A DNA stretch of 64,000 nucleotides, taken from positions 310,001 through 374,000 of the forward strand of contig NZ_CP019344.1 in NCBI RefSeq assembly GCF_002117125.1, given 5' to 3'. A program made the position numbers and the translations under genes. This DNA comes from Nonlabens spongiae (lineage in GTDB: Bacteria; Bacteroidota; Bacteroidia; Flavobacteriales; Flavobacteriaceae). Below are positions 1 to 8,805 of this stretch, in pieces (within the stretch, counting starts at the first letter, position 1; each line of letters starts with the position of its first letter). The notes under the pieces are model-generated. The model had not been told where the DNA came from. It made no database searches and was given only the letters and a program-made list of their open reading frames with translations.

Positions 1-11
1 TCTGTAAATAT

Positions 12-629
12 TTATCGATTCATATCGAATTTAGGCTCTGGATCAAATTTACCTTCCTTGAGCATGATTTCAAAAATACGCGGATCGCGAGCTGCCCAGT
101 ATCGTTTATAAAACTCTTTGTTCTCCTCGTTGTTCTGTCTTATGAGTGCAGCCATTTCCTCGATTAATTCTTGACGATACGAGCTACCTGCAACCAGTAA
201 ATCGTTACCTTTCATATCAAATGCTGCAAATGATGCCTTTGTAGTATAGGGGTTTTCATCACCACTCGTAATAATATTTACTGGAGTTCTGTCGCGAGTA
301 ATGATAACTTCTCGCCATAGGATAAACTCACGATTTTGATCATTATCAAAATAAAATTTTGACCAGGTGTCGTGATTATCAAACATGGCCTTGCCGGTGT
401 AAAAAGTACTCGCAGTACCATTAAACTGTATAAAAGTTAGATCACGGTTGAGATAGGGAACGTAATAGGAATCGTCTCTCAGGTTATGAAAATCATTCAG
501 CAGATTAGGCTCGCCGGTATCATACTTTTCTATATACTCTTTTGAAAACTGTGAGCTGCCACAGGATGTTAGAATCATTAAAAGCATGACGAGTATCACC
601 TTTTGAAAACTGCTCATTGTCAAATTCAT
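12..629 (-). CDS. Hypothetical lipoprotein, 205 aa
   Basis: The N-terminus is a lipoprotein signal: a hydrophobic stretch ends in the lipobox ILTSC with Cys at about residue 23, so the mature protein should be membrane-anchored. Met5 is an equally possible start. The rest is soluble, rich in aromatic and charged residues, and I recognise no domain or catalytic motif. Its start lies 2 bp from the stop of the upstream DUF1456 gene, so the two are probably cotranscribed. Function unknown. Confidence 0.75.
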   Translation of the reverse strand: MNLTMSSFQKVILVMLLMILTSCGSSQFSKEYIEKYDTGEPNLLNDFHNLRDDSYYVPYLNRDLTFIQFNGTASTFYTGKAMFDNHDTWSKFYFDNDQNREFILWREVIITRDRTPVNIITSGDENPYTTKASFAAFDMKGNDLLVAGSSYRQELIEEMAALIRQNNEENKEFYKRYWAARDPRIFEIMLKEGKFDPEPKFDMNR

Positions 630-631
630 TA

Positions 632-1105
632 CTAAGAGTTTTTGCGTTGTTTAATACGTTGTTTTTGAAAACCGTTTAAGAACGCTCTCAAGTACTGGTC
701 GTTACAGTGCATATATTTTGCGTGTTTGGGATTCCTGAAAAACGATGTCAATTCACTTTCAGAAACCTTCTGACCGCCCAATTTCATAAGATAGACGATT
801 TCATCACTTTTAAAATTAAAAGCAATTTTGAGCTTACGTAAGATGATATTGTTATTTAGTACAACCTCGGCTATGGGCGTTTGACCATCCTTTTTGCCGC
901 GGTAGTTTACTATGAGACCATTGAGAAAAACGGCTAGGTTCTCATCGATGACCGCATCAAAATCTTCATGCTCTTCTTTTTTTAACCAGTCGCTGATCTC
1001 TGCGCGTGAAACCTCTTCACCGCCCTTTTTGTAGGTATCGATCATTGCATCATCGCTCAAATCTAGCGTAAAACGTAAGCGTCTTAAAATCTCATTATTA
1101 TCCAT
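632..1105 (-). CDS. DUF1456 family protein (YehS-like)
   Basis: This 157-residue protein is built from two copies of a module of about 48 residues, near residues 3-50 and 85-132. Each opens with an NNxILRxL motif and carries a K-x-G-G turn (YKKGGEEVS and MKLGGQKVS). This internal duplication and length are typical of the DUF1456/YehS family, whose function is unknown. It lies between fumC (72 bp upstream) and a lipoprotein gene (2 bp downstream), all on the minus strand. Family assignment is from recall of the motif. Confidence 0.85.
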   Translation of the reverse strand: MDNNEILRRLRFTLDLSDDAMIDTYKKGGEEVSRAEISDWLKKEEHEDFDAVIDENLAVFLNGLIVNYRGKKDGQTPIAEVVLNNNIILRKLKIAFNFKSDEIVYLMKLGGQKVSESELTSFFRNPKHAKYMHCNDQYLRAFLNGFQKQRIKQRKNS

Positions 1106-1177
1106 CTACAACAAAATAAGGCAGCAAGATTAACTCTTGCTGCCAAGTAAAATATAAATTTGATTAAAAGTATTTGA

Positions 1178-2572
1178 TTATTTGTGTCCCGTCATGTCTT
1201 CTGGACGTACCCACTCATCAAATTCTGCTTCGGTAACGTAGCCTAAACTGAGTGCAGCTGCTTTGAGCGTGGTTCCTTCATCGTGCGCCTTGTTAGCTAT
1301 TTCTGCAGCTTTGTAGTACCCTATTTTTGTATTGAGTGCCGTGACAAGCATCAAAGAGTTTTCTAAAAGCGACTTGATTTTTTCATGATTGGGCTCTATT
1401 CCCACGGCACAATTTTCATCAAAACTTCTGCAGGCATCTCCTATAAGTTTTGCGCTTTCCAAAACTGCTGCCGCCATAACTGGTTTGAAAACGTTCAGCT
1501 CAAAGTGCCCTTGCATACCACCTACAGTAACCGTAGTATCGTTACCCATTACGCGCGCACAAACCATGGTGATGGCTTCAGCCTGTGTAGGATTTACTTT
1601 TCCCGGCATGATGGAACTTCCAGGTTCATTTGCAGGTATGATGATCTCGCCTATTCCGCTACGAGGTCCACTCGCCAGCATTCTGATGTCGTGTGCAATT
1701 TTGTTGAGTGAAACCGCGACTTGTTTTAAGGCACCGTGAGTCTCCACCATTGCATCATGAGCAGCTAGTGCTTCAAACTTATTATCGGCCGTTTTGAATG
1801 GAAGCTCTGTAAAATCAGCTATGTAGGCTGCTACCTTGCGGTCGTAGCCTTTTGGTGTGTTAAGACCTGTACCCACTGCGGTTCCACCAAGTGCGAGTTC
1901 GCTCAAGTGCTCTAGGGTTGCTTCAATTGCGATAATACCATGGTCCAATTGAGAAACATAACCCGAGAATTCCTGACCTAAGGTTAATGGTGTAGCGTCC
2001 ATAAGATGCGTACGACCTATCTTCACCACTTCATCAAAGTCTTGAGCTTTTTTATGGAGCGTATTCCTTAACTGCTTGATCCCAGAGATCGTATCTTCCA
2101 CGATCATTTTATAGCAAGCAATGTGCATTCCGGTAGGGAAGGTGTCGTTTGAGGACTGACTCTTATTAACATCATCATTGGGCTGGATCGTCTTTTCTCC
2201 TTCACCGATGGTTTTACCAGCTAATTGATGTGCTCTGTTTGCAATAACCTCATTAACATTCATGTTAGACTGCGTCCCTGAACCCGTTTGCCAAATTACA
2301 AGAGGGAATTGATCATCATGTTTCCCTTCAAGTATTTCATCACAGACCTGAGCAATAAGATCGCGCTTTTCTTCATCAAGACCTCCCAGTTCATGATTAG
2401 TATGCGCGGCTGCTTTCTTCAAATAGGCAAATCCGTAGATAATTTCCAGCGGCATACTCGCCGGTGCGCCAATTTTAAAGTTATTGATCGAGCGCTGAGT
2501 TTGAGCTCCCCATAATTTATCGGCAGGCACTTGAACCTCGCCCATCGTATCTTTTTCTATTCTGTAGTCCAT
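1178..2572 (-). CDS. fumC: Fumarate hydratase class II
   Basis: Class II (iron-independent) fumarase, which interconverts fumarate and L-malate in the TCA cycle as a cytosolic homotetramer. At 464 residues it has the usual length. Visible family motifs are [15 protein letters not shown] (catalytic His region, near residue 187) and the superfamily signature [11 protein letters not shown] (catalytic Ser loop, near residue 320); [10 protein letters not shown], a substrate-site motif, is also present. A TATCTTTG promoter-like box sits 20 bp upstream of the start. Nothing looks degraded. Confidence 0.97.
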   Translation of the reverse strand: MDYRIEKDTMGEVQVPADKLWGAQTQRSINNFKIGAPASMPLEIIYGFAYLKKAAAHTNHELGGLDEEKRDLIAQVCDEILEGKHDDQFPLVIWQTGSGTQSNMNVNEVIANRAHQLAGKTIGEGEKTIQPNDDVNKSQSSNDTFPTGMHIACYKMIVEDTISGIKQLRNTLHKKAQDFDEVVKIGRTHLMDATPLTLGQEFSGYVSQLDHGIIAIEATLEHLSELALGGTAVGTGLNTPKGYDRKVAAYIADFTELPFKTADNKFEALAAHDAMVETHGALKQVAVSLNKIAHDIRMLASGPRSGIGEIIIPANEPGSSIMPGKVNPTQAEAITMVCARVMGNDTTVTVGGMQGHFELNVFKPVMAAAVLESAKLIGDACRSFDENCAVGIEPNHEKIKSLLENSLMLVTALNTKIGYYKAAEIANKAHDEGTTLKAAALSLGYVTEAEFDEWVRPEDMTGHK

Positions 2573-2591
2573 GAAGTTTTTTTGTTTGATA

Positions 2592-2599
2592 CAAAGATA
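2592..2599 (-). promoter_or_regulatory. Candidate -7 box for fumC
   Basis: TATCTTTG on the minus strand matches the Bacteroidota TAnnTTTG element and lies 20 bp before the fumC start. No convincing -33 TTG was found at the usual spacing, so the call rests on the box and its position. Confidence 0.4.
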
Positions 2600-2721
2600 G
2601 GGATCAAGGAAATTTTATAGATTCTTGATAAGAAAGTGTTAGGGATTCAGCTAAACTTATAGCTGTTTGATGCTTTTTGTAAACTATAAGAGTTGACAAA
2701 GGTCTGAATACGACTATTGCT

Positions 2722-2729
2722 TATCTTTG
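2722..2729 (+). promoter_or_regulatory. Candidate -7 box for the toxin-antitoxin pair
   Basis: TATCTTTG matches the Bacteroidota TAnnTTTG element and ends 17 bp before the antitoxin start. No good -33 TTG is visible at standard spacing. Confidence 0.4.
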
Positions 2730-2746
2730 AATAAAACCTATTTCAA

Positions 2747-2989
2747 ATGAATCTCGAGGCTAGAAAAATTGAATTCGTTCAGGAGTTTCTACGGTTACAA
2801 AATGAGGAAATCGTCATTATGCTTGAACAGATTCTGCGGAAAAGAAAAACGGAGTTGCTTGAGGAAAATTTAAAACCGATGTCGATGGAACAATATAATG
2901 CTGAGATGGATCAAGCCGAATCCGATTCTGAGAATGGTCGAATGATCGAAGTCAATGACTTGAAAGTCAAAATCGAAAAGTGGAACTAA
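2747..2989 (+). CDS. Antitoxin of RelE/ParE-type pair, 80 aa
   Basis: Small acidic protein encoded directly before a RelE/ParE-like toxin, with the two genes overlapping by 10 bp. That layout, antitoxin first and translationally coupled, is classic for type II systems. Residues 1-40 look helical (EFLRLQNEEIVIMLEQIL) and the C-terminal half is acidic and probably disordered until it binds the toxin. The stretch PMSMEQYNAEMDQAESD resembles Bacteroidota antitoxins paired with ParE-like toxins. I see no clear DNA-binding motif, so autoregulation is inference. Confidence 0.75.
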   Translation: MNLEARKIEFVQEFLRLQNEEIVIMLEQILRKRKTELLEENLKPMSMEQYNAEMDQAESDSENGRMIEVNDLKVKIEKWN

Positions 2990-3297
2990 AAGTTCTCTGG
3001 CTTCAACTTGCAGAGGTCAAGCTGGTCGAAATCTATAACTATTATAAAGTAAAGGCGGGCAAGCGAATAGCGAGGGATATTATCAACGGTATCGTTGACA
3101 CCACAGAAGTTCTATCAAATCAACCTGAAATCGGACAAATTGAAGAAAACCTGAAGCACAGGAAGATTGAATACCGATACCTGATTCATACCAACTACAA
3201 AAAAGTCTATTGGATAAACACAAAGTCAAAAAGAGTTGAAATAGCTAATGTTTTTGATACGAGGCAAGATCCTCAAAAAATTGCTCAAACCAAATAG
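2980..3297 (+). CDS. RelE/ParE family toxin, 105 aa
   Basis: The size, basic charge and pattern fit RelE/ParE: an N-terminal WLQLAEVKLVEIYNYY helix, a central IARDIINGIVDTTEVLSNQPEIGQ segment and a C-terminal strand pair (YRYLIHTNYKKVYWIN, then VEIANVFDTRQDP). The ending VFDTRQDPQK is typical of the ParE-like branch. Such toxins act on ribosome-bound mRNA (RelE) or gyrase (ParE); which applies here cannot be told from sequence. The gene overlaps the antitoxin gene by 10 bp. It appears intact. Confidence 0.85.
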   Translation: MELKVLWLQLAEVKLVEIYNYYKVKAGKRIARDIINGIVDTTEVLSNQPEIGQIEENLKHRKIEYRYLIHTNYKKVYWINTKSKRVEIANVFDTRQDPQKIAQTK

Positions 3298-3377
3298 TGT
3301 CAGACTAGAATGCCTAGCTTAATTAAGCATAGATTTATTTTCTCCTTACTTATCAATTAAAGAGACCAGCAGCACCC

Positions 3378-3818
3378 TCATTCCTCCATCAATTCAGATA
3401 TCGATTCTTTAATCTTCCATTTTATCTTTTCACCCTTATTATCATCTGTTATAAGTTCACTCAGGCATTTACCAGTATAATTTTCTGTAACGGCTTGATA
3501 CGAAACGAGAGTTTTTTCCAAGATTTCTATCTCACCGCAACGTATGTATTCAGATTCTTTGAAAAGATTATCAACTGTTGATTGAGAAGTGCAATTAAAA
3601 TTCCAAATTCCCGAAGCGGCCAAAAGCCGCTGACCATTAGAATCTATTGAAATAAGGTCAACAACGATGGCTCTGCAATCTGGATCGCCCGTGTTTATAA
3701 ATGTTGATCGTGCCTCGTAAGACAATTCATCGTTATTTCTTGATTCCGAATTTTCATAATAATTCTCATTACCTATTAACAAGGTCAAAAGCACCAGAGT
3801 CGAAACTAGAATTTTCAT
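3378..3818 (-). CDS. Hypothetical secreted protein, 146 aa
   Basis: The first 16 residues (MKILVSTLVLLTLLIG) form a hydrophobic export signal without a clear lipobox. The mature part has four cysteines (near residues 48, 75, 93 and 117), which could form two disulfides in the periplasm or outside the cell. No family recognised. It stands alone between the toxin gene and the GH15 gene, and nothing in the neighbourhood suggests a role. Confidence 0.6.
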   Translation of the reverse strand: MKILVSTLVLLTLLIGNENYYENSESRNNDELSYEARSTFINTGDPDCRAIVVDLISIDSNGQRLLAASGIWNFNCTSQSTVDNLFKESEYIRCGEIEILEKTLVSYQAVTENYTGKCLSELITDDNKGEKIKWKIKESISELMEE

Positions 3819-3874
3819 GACTGAAGTATTTTCATAAATGTATGAAATTGATATTTCTCAAGTTGCGTCAATCA

Positions 3875-5638
3875 TCACTCACTAAAATTCACCGCCGTCT
3901 CAATTAATGCCAAATGTGAGTATGCCTGAGGGAAATTTCCGAGCAATCTTTTAGTTTTAAAATCAATGTCTTCACTAAAAAGTCCCAAGTGATTACTATA
4001 AGATAGCAGTTGGTCAAAATACTCTCGAGCTTTCTTTGTTTCACCAATTTTATTTAGGCTATTGATCAACCAAAACGTACAGATCGTAAACGAACTGCTC
4101 GGCTCGCCAAAATCGTCGTTGTTCTTATAGCGGTACATCAAACCGTCCTTGCACAGTTCGCGCTCCGTTGCCTGTACAGTGCTTATAAATCGCGGGTCTT
4201 GCGCTTCTATAAAACCATATTGCTCCATAAGTAGCGTAGAAGCATCCAGATCTTTACTACCGTAAGACTGTGTATAAGCTTGAATTTCTTCATTCCAACC
4301 ATTATTGTAGATGTCATCGTGAATTTCAGCTCTTAAAGCTTTCCATTCTTCTTGATACCTCGGTTTTTTCAAGATTTCGCTGATTTTAATCGCACGATCT
4401 ATGGCTACCCAGCACAAAAGTTTTGAGAAAACAAAGTGGCGGTCCTCTGTGCGCAGTTCCCAGATGCCTTTATCTGGTTTTTGCCAGTTCTTTCTTACGG
4501 TTGAGGTCACGCTTTTTATAATGGTCCAGAGTTGCTCGCTGTTTTCTAGGCTGGTCTCAAATTTGTCAAATTGCTGATAGATCACCTCCATCAAAATACC
4601 GTAGATATCATTTTGCTTCTGGATGTAGGCAGCGTTTCCTAATCTTACCGGGCTGGAATTTTTATAGCCAGACAAGTGATCCAGAAATTTCTCGGTAAGC
4701 TCTTTTTCACCGTGAATACCATACATGATCTGGATTTTCTCGTCCTTCTCAGGAATGGTGTCCACGATAAACTGCAGAAAGCGTTTTGCAGAGCGTAAAT
4801 GTCCTAATCCAGCGATCACCCTGATCACCATACTTGCATCCCGTATCCAGCAAAAACGGTAATCCCAGTTGCGCACTTCACCTATGGTTTCTGGCAAACT
4901 GGTCGTGGCTGCAGCGAGAACAGCCCCTGTTTTCTCGTAAGTTAAAGCTTTTAAGGTTAAAGCACTACGCACAATTTCTTCCTGATAGAGCGGATAACGA
5001 GTGGTGCGCTCGCTCCAGTTCATCCAGTAGGTTTTGGTACGTTGAAATTTCAAGTAAGCGCGATCCAAGGATTGAGTGGTCAATTTCTCGTGATACGACA
5101 GCAATAAAAAAGCATTTCCTTCCAGCGTAATTTCTTCCTGATTCAAGATTTTGTCCAGATTCATATCGCTATACAAAAAAGCCGACTCATACTCGCCGCT
5201 AATCGTTTTGCAGTGTAAATAATCACCGTCGTTATCGATCACCGTTTCGCCTTGAGCGTACTTCAATTTAGGATCAAAATGAACGCGTAGAGTCGGTCTG
5301 CCCTTTAAAATTCTTATAAATCTCACGATATCAGGCGGCATGTAAAACGTCCCATCCTCTTGTTTGTATCTAGGCATAAAATCTATTACTTGAAAAGCGT
5401 CCTTACCATTATCAAAATGAGTCGTGAGGATATTGGTTTGCCAGAGATATTCTTGATGAGTCTCATAAGAATCGTCCATGATAAAGCCCAGTGAGCCACC
5501 TTTTTCCTCATCAAGAATCTTGGCAAAAACCGAAGCGCTATCAAAAACGGGTAAACAACACCAGTCTATTGAGCCTTTGTTAGAAATTAACGCTGCGCTT
5601 TTACAATTTCCTATGATACCGTAATTAAGATTATCCAT
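3875..5638 (-). CDS. Glycoside hydrolase family 15 protein (trehalase/glucoamylase-like)
   Basis: This 587-residue cytosolic protein opens with YGIIGNCKSAALISNKGSIDW, shared by prokaryotic GH15 proteins, and has the (alpha/alpha)6-barrel motif NWDYRFCWIRDAS near residues 258-270. A second family block, GIWELR, lies near residue 395. GH15 contains glucoamylases and trehalases. The start is 87 bp from the divergent start of a trehalose-6-phosphate synthase/phosphatase, so trehalose hydrolysis is the best inference, giving a make-and-break pair around one promoter region. There is no signal peptide, which argues against a secreted starch enzyme. Substrate not proven. Confidence 0.88.
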   Translation of the reverse strand: MDNLNYGIIGNCKSAALISNKGSIDWCCLPVFDSASVFAKILDEEKGGSLGFIMDDSYETHQEYLWQTNILTTHFDNGKDAFQVIDFMPRYKQEDGTFYMPPDIVRFIRILKGRPTLRVHFDPKLKYAQGETVIDNDGDYLHCKTISGEYESAFLYSDMNLDKILNQEEITLEGNAFLLLSYHEKLTTQSLDRAYLKFQRTKTYWMNWSERTTRYPLYQEEIVRSALTLKALTYEKTGAVLAAATTSLPETIGEVRNWDYRFCWIRDASMVIRVIAGLGHLRSAKRFLQFIVDTIPEKDEKIQIMYGIHGEKELTEKFLDHLSGYKNSSPVRLGNAAYIQKQNDIYGILMEVIYQQFDKFETSLENSEQLWTIIKSVTSTVRKNWQKPDKGIWELRTEDRHFVFSKLLCWVAIDRAIKISEILKKPRYQEEWKALRAEIHDDIYNNGWNEEIQAYTQSYGSKDLDASTLLMEQYGFIEAQDPRFISTVQATERELCKDGLMYRYKNNDDFGEPSSSFTICTFWLINSLNKIGETKKAREYFDQLLSYSNHLGLFSEDIDFKTKRLLGNFPQAYSHLALIETAVNFSE

Positions 5639-5725
5639 ATTTTAATGTGACTTTTTCAAATGTTTGTTCCAGAAGCCCGAAATTTAAACTTTAACGATTA
5701 AACCCATTCAAAAGACTACGTTATA

Positions 5726-7930
5726 ATGCCTAAAACCATCATCGTCTCAAACCGACTACCATTGCAACTTTCCATAGAAAATGACCAAGTCCATGCAGAA
5801 CCCAGTGTGGGCGGTCTCGCTACCGGACTCAAGTCCGTACACCGAGATAGCAATGGTTTGTGGATAGGCTGGACGGGACTCACGGCAGAGGAGATTGATG
5901 TACAGCATGAAGATGCCATTAAGAAAGAGGTTCAAGATCAGCAATGTGCGGGCGTGCGTCTCACAGAGTCTGATATGGAGGGCTATTATTACGGTTTTAG
6001 CAACCGTACGATCTGGCCGCTCTTCCATTATTTTATGGAATACGCAGAATTTGAGGATGATTTTTGGGAATCCTATAAAACGGTTAATGAAAAATTTGCC
6101 AAAGTCGTGCTTGAAAACGCGGAAGATGGCGATACCATCTGGGTGCATGATTATCAGCTCATGCTGCTGCCCGGTTTGATCAGGGCGCAACGTCCAGAGG
6201 TTTCCATCGGGTTTTTCTTGCATATTCCATTCCCCTCTTATGAGGTGTTCCGTACCATCCCGTGGCGTGAGGAGATTTTGAAAGGCTTGCTGGGCGCAGA
6301 TCTGCTTGGTTTTCATACCTACGATTACGAGCGCCATTTCCTTAGTTCCGTGAGCCGTATCTTGGGCTTTCCCGCCAGTTTCAACTCCATCTCACTCACA
6401 GATCGAGTGGTGACCGTGGATTCCTTTCCCATGGGTATTGATTATGAAAAGTTTTCCGCTTTCGCGAAAGCGAACCATGAACAAACAGACACCGCACAGA
6501 GCGAGCTGCAACGTAGACTCCAGCACCATCAAGAAGAGACGCCAGACGCTAAACTCATCCTGTCCATAGACCGACTGGACTACACCAAAGGTATTGCTAA
6601 CCGCATAAGGGCTTACGAGCATTTTTTGGAGAAATATCCACAGTATTCAGAGAAGGTGCGCTTAATTATGCTTGCCGTGCCTAGTCGTTCCAATGTACCT
6701 CAATATCAATTACTTAAGAAAGAGATTGACGAGCTGGTAGGACGCATAAACGGGAGGTTTGCGACCGTGAGCTGGACGCCCATCTGGTATTTTTACCGCT
6801 CCATGCCATTCCAAAACCTCATAGACCTCTACACCAGTAGCGATGTGGCGCTTATCACGCCCATACGCGACGGGATGAACCTGGTCGCCAAAGAATATGT
6901 CGCCACCAGAACCGACCGCACTGGTGTTTTGATACTCAGCGAGATGGCAGGTGCGGCCAAAGAAATGAACGAGGCGCTACTCATTAACCCAAACAGCCTG
7001 GACCTCATTGCCGATGCGATTAAAAAAGCGCTGGAAATGCCCGAGCGCGATCAGAAAAAACGTAATAAATACATGCAAAGCCGCCTGAAGCGCTACAACG
7101 TCGAGAAATGGGCCACCGATTTCATGAACAGGTTGCAAGCCGTGCGCGTGGATGATGAATATGTGCGTACCAAAAAACTGCGAGAGCACCGCCAGCAACG
7201 CATTCTGGAACATTATAACAGTGCCGAGAAACGCATATTCTTCCTGGACTATGATGGAACCTTGCGAGGATTTGTCAATGATCCTACGGAGGCGAGACCG
7301 GATGATCGTATTTTAAAATTAGTGAGCGACCTGCAGAATAATGAGAAAAACGAGGTTGTTATCATAAGCGGTCGGGAATCTGTGACTTTGGGCGAGTGGT
7401 TCAAAGAAGTTCCAGTAACTCTCATTGCAGAGCACGGTGTTCTGAAAAAAGAAGTAGGAGGAGAGTGGCACACAACCGAAGCCATGAATACCGACTGGGT
7501 GCCATCCATACAGCCTATTTTGCAGACTTATGTGGACCGTACACCGGGAACCTTTATCGAAGAGAAGAAATACAGCCTCGCCTGGCACTACCGCAAGGCA
7601 GATCCAGATCTGGGCGTGATGCGTGCTAACGAACTTTCAAACGTGATCAAGGAATTGTCCAGTAACGATGGTTTAAGTGTTCTTTCTGGTAACAAAGTCA
7701 TCGAGATCAAAAGTAGCAATGTGCATAAGGGGAAAGCCGCCTGCAACCACATCTTAAACAAACCTTACGATTTTATCTTCAGCATAGGCGACGACTGGAC
7801 TGATGAATATATGTTTCAAGACCTACCCACAGAAGCGGTTACGGTAAAAGTAGGCCGCGACAACACTGCAGCGACATATTACATCGATAAGCAAGAAGAG
7901 GTTTTGGACTTTTTGGAGCGGTTTTTATAG
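5726..7930 (+). CDS. Bifunctional trehalose-6-phosphate synthase/phosphatase
   Basis: An OtsA-OtsB fusion of 734 residues. Residues 1 to about 465 are a GT20 synthase (SNRLPLQ, GGLATGL, VHDYQLMLLPG, DRLDYTKGI near 281 and RDGMNLVAKEYVA), which joins UDP-glucose and glucose-6-phosphate. Residues from about 500 are a HAD-type phosphatase with the nucleophile motif FLDYDGT near 507-513, IISGRE, and GDDWTDEYMF, which releases trehalose. All core motifs are present. Trehalose serves as an osmolyte and stress protectant. The gene is divergent from the GH15 gene. It contains one copy of the 16-bp palindrome, read as AFAKA between synthase motifs. Confidence 0.95.
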   Translation: MPKTIIVSNRLPLQLSIENDQVHAEPSVGGLATGLKSVHRDSNGLWIGWTGLTAEEIDVQHEDAIKKEVQDQQCAGVRLTESDMEGYYYGFSNRTIWPLFHYFMEYAEFEDDFWESYKTVNEKFAKVVLENAEDGDTIWVHDYQLMLLPGLIRAQRPEVSIGFFLHIPFPSYEVFRTIPWREEILKGLLGADLLGFHTYDYERHFLSSVSRILGFPASFNSISLTDRVVTVDSFPMGIDYEKFSAFAKANHEQTDTAQSELQRRLQHHQEETPDAKLILSIDRLDYTKGIANRIRAYEHFLEKYPQYSEKVRLIMLAVPSRSNVPQYQLLKKEIDELVGRINGRFATVSWTPIWYFYRSMPFQNLIDLYTSSDVALITPIRDGMNLVAKEYVATRTDRTGVLILSEMAGAAKEMNEALLINPNSLDLIADAIKKALEMPERDQKKRNKYMQSRLKRYNVEKWATDFMNRLQAVRVDDEYVRTKKLREHRQQRILEHYNSAEKRIFFLDYDGTLRGFVNDPTEARPDDRILKLVSDLQNNEKNEVVIISGRESVTLGEWFKEVPVTLIAEHGVLKKEVGGEWHTTEAMNTDWVPSIQPILQTYVDRTPGTFIEEKKYSLAWHYRKADPDLGVMRANELSNVIKELSSNDGLSVLSGNKVIEIKSSNVHKGKAACNHILNKPYDFIFSIGDDWTDEYMFQDLPTEAVTVKVGRDNTAATYYIDKQEEVLDFLERFL
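6457..6472. repeat. 16-bp palindrome, copy 1 (coding, AFAKA)
   Basis: Perfect CGCTTTCGCGAAAGCG inside the trehalose synthase/phosphatase gene, read in the frame that gives Ala-Phe-Ala-Lys-Ala. Confidence 0.95.
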
Positions 7931-7945
7931 CTATTTACAACAGCT

Positions 7946-7978
7946 AAACCTCCGAGTTCTTTGAGACCTCGGAGGTTT
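7946..7978 (+). terminator. Hairpin after the trehalose gene
   Basis: AAACCTCCGAG and CTCGGAGGTTT form a perfect 11-bp stem around an 11-nt loop, 16 bp past the stop codon. No strong U-tract follows, so it may be a terminator or a dispersed 3'-end hairpin. Confidence 0.6.
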
Positions 7979-8299
7979 GGATAAATTAAATCTGGCTATC
8001 GTATGCTTCCCGCTTTTGTAGGCTTTCACAAAAATGAAGGCAATAGTTTTGAATTCTGTCCGCCAGACAGAGTGCTAATTGCTTCCGACGAGCGAAGCGA
8101 AAGGAAAGCACGCCGCATAAAGCACGAATCGCATTCTCGCTGGGTCGCGTTATTGGTGGTATAGGTTTCTTGCCTCTAAAAGTAGGTAATAGTTTTGGAT
8201 TATGGTTGACATTTAGGGAGCTTTTGAAAAGGCAGACAAGCGATTTATAGGTCAAGTGTTTTCGTTTTGTGAAAGTTCAGATTCCTTATCGTATTTTCC
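7979..8299. other. Gene-poor 321-bp stretch, origin unclear
   Basis: No convincing gene. An 89-codon open frame exists on the minus strand (7986-8255), but its product is very rich in Cys, Arg and Leu, resembles no family I know, and lacks start context. Two similar AATAGTTTTG-A/G-ATT tracts occur near 8041 and 8189. The stretch could be a decayed gene or a dispersed repeat remnant. Confidence 0.3.
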
Positions 8300-8650
8300 A
8301 TGAAAATTAATATCATGACAAAATCATATTACGACCCTAAGGACTTAAAAAAATTTGGTTCCATCACAGAATGGAGCGAGGAACTGGGAGAAAAGTTCTT
8401 TGAATACTACGGGAAAGTTTTTGAAGAAGGGAAGTTAAGCGCTAGAGAGAAATCACTTATCGCCCTTGCCGTTTCACACGCAGTTCATTGTCCTTATTGT
8501 ATCGATGCCTACACCGGTGATGGACTGCAGCGAGGAATTACTAAAGAAGAAATGATGGAAGCGGTACACGTAGCAGGCGCCATAAAGGGAGGCGCAACTC
8601 TCGTTCACGGCGTGCAAATGATGAATAAGGTGAATAAACTGGAAATGTAA
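8300..8650 (+). CDS. Carboxymuconolactone decarboxylase-family protein of arsenosugar cluster
   Basis: A 116-residue AhpD/CMD-like protein with the redox motif HCPYC near residues 61-65, followed by an alpha-helical VAGAIKGGATLVHG segment. Homologues next to arsS and arsM are known as arsenosugar biosynthesis-associated peroxidase-like proteins; their exact reaction is not established as far as I know. The CxxC pair suggests thiol redox chemistry or peroxide reduction. It lies upstream of arsS on the same strand (155-bp gap). Met6 (position 8315) is an alternative start. Confidence 0.85.
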   Translation: MKINIMTKSYYDPKDLKKFGSITEWSEELGEKFFEYYGKVFEEGKLSAREKSLIALAVSHAVHCPYCIDAYTGDGLQRGITKEEMMEAVHVAGAIKGGATLVHGVQMMNKVNKLEM

Positions 8651-8805
8651 CCATTTCCTTAAAATAGGTACATAATTGCTCACTTAAGGGTTCAAGTTTA
8701 AATTATTAAAACCTTTAAACCATCTTTGTCGTAAGTACTTATGTGAATCAGTGCAAAGCATTGGATTCAATCGCGACTTAGATTTTAATTCTATAAAACC
8801 CATTC

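Noticed and set aside
5756..6337. 193-codon open frame antisense to the trehalose synthase gene
   Set aside because: It mirrors a strongly conserved GT20 region and its product resembles no family.
7986..8255. 89-codon minus-strand frame
   Set aside because: Composition unlike a normal protein, no family resemblance, no promoter or start context; described only as an unclear stretch.
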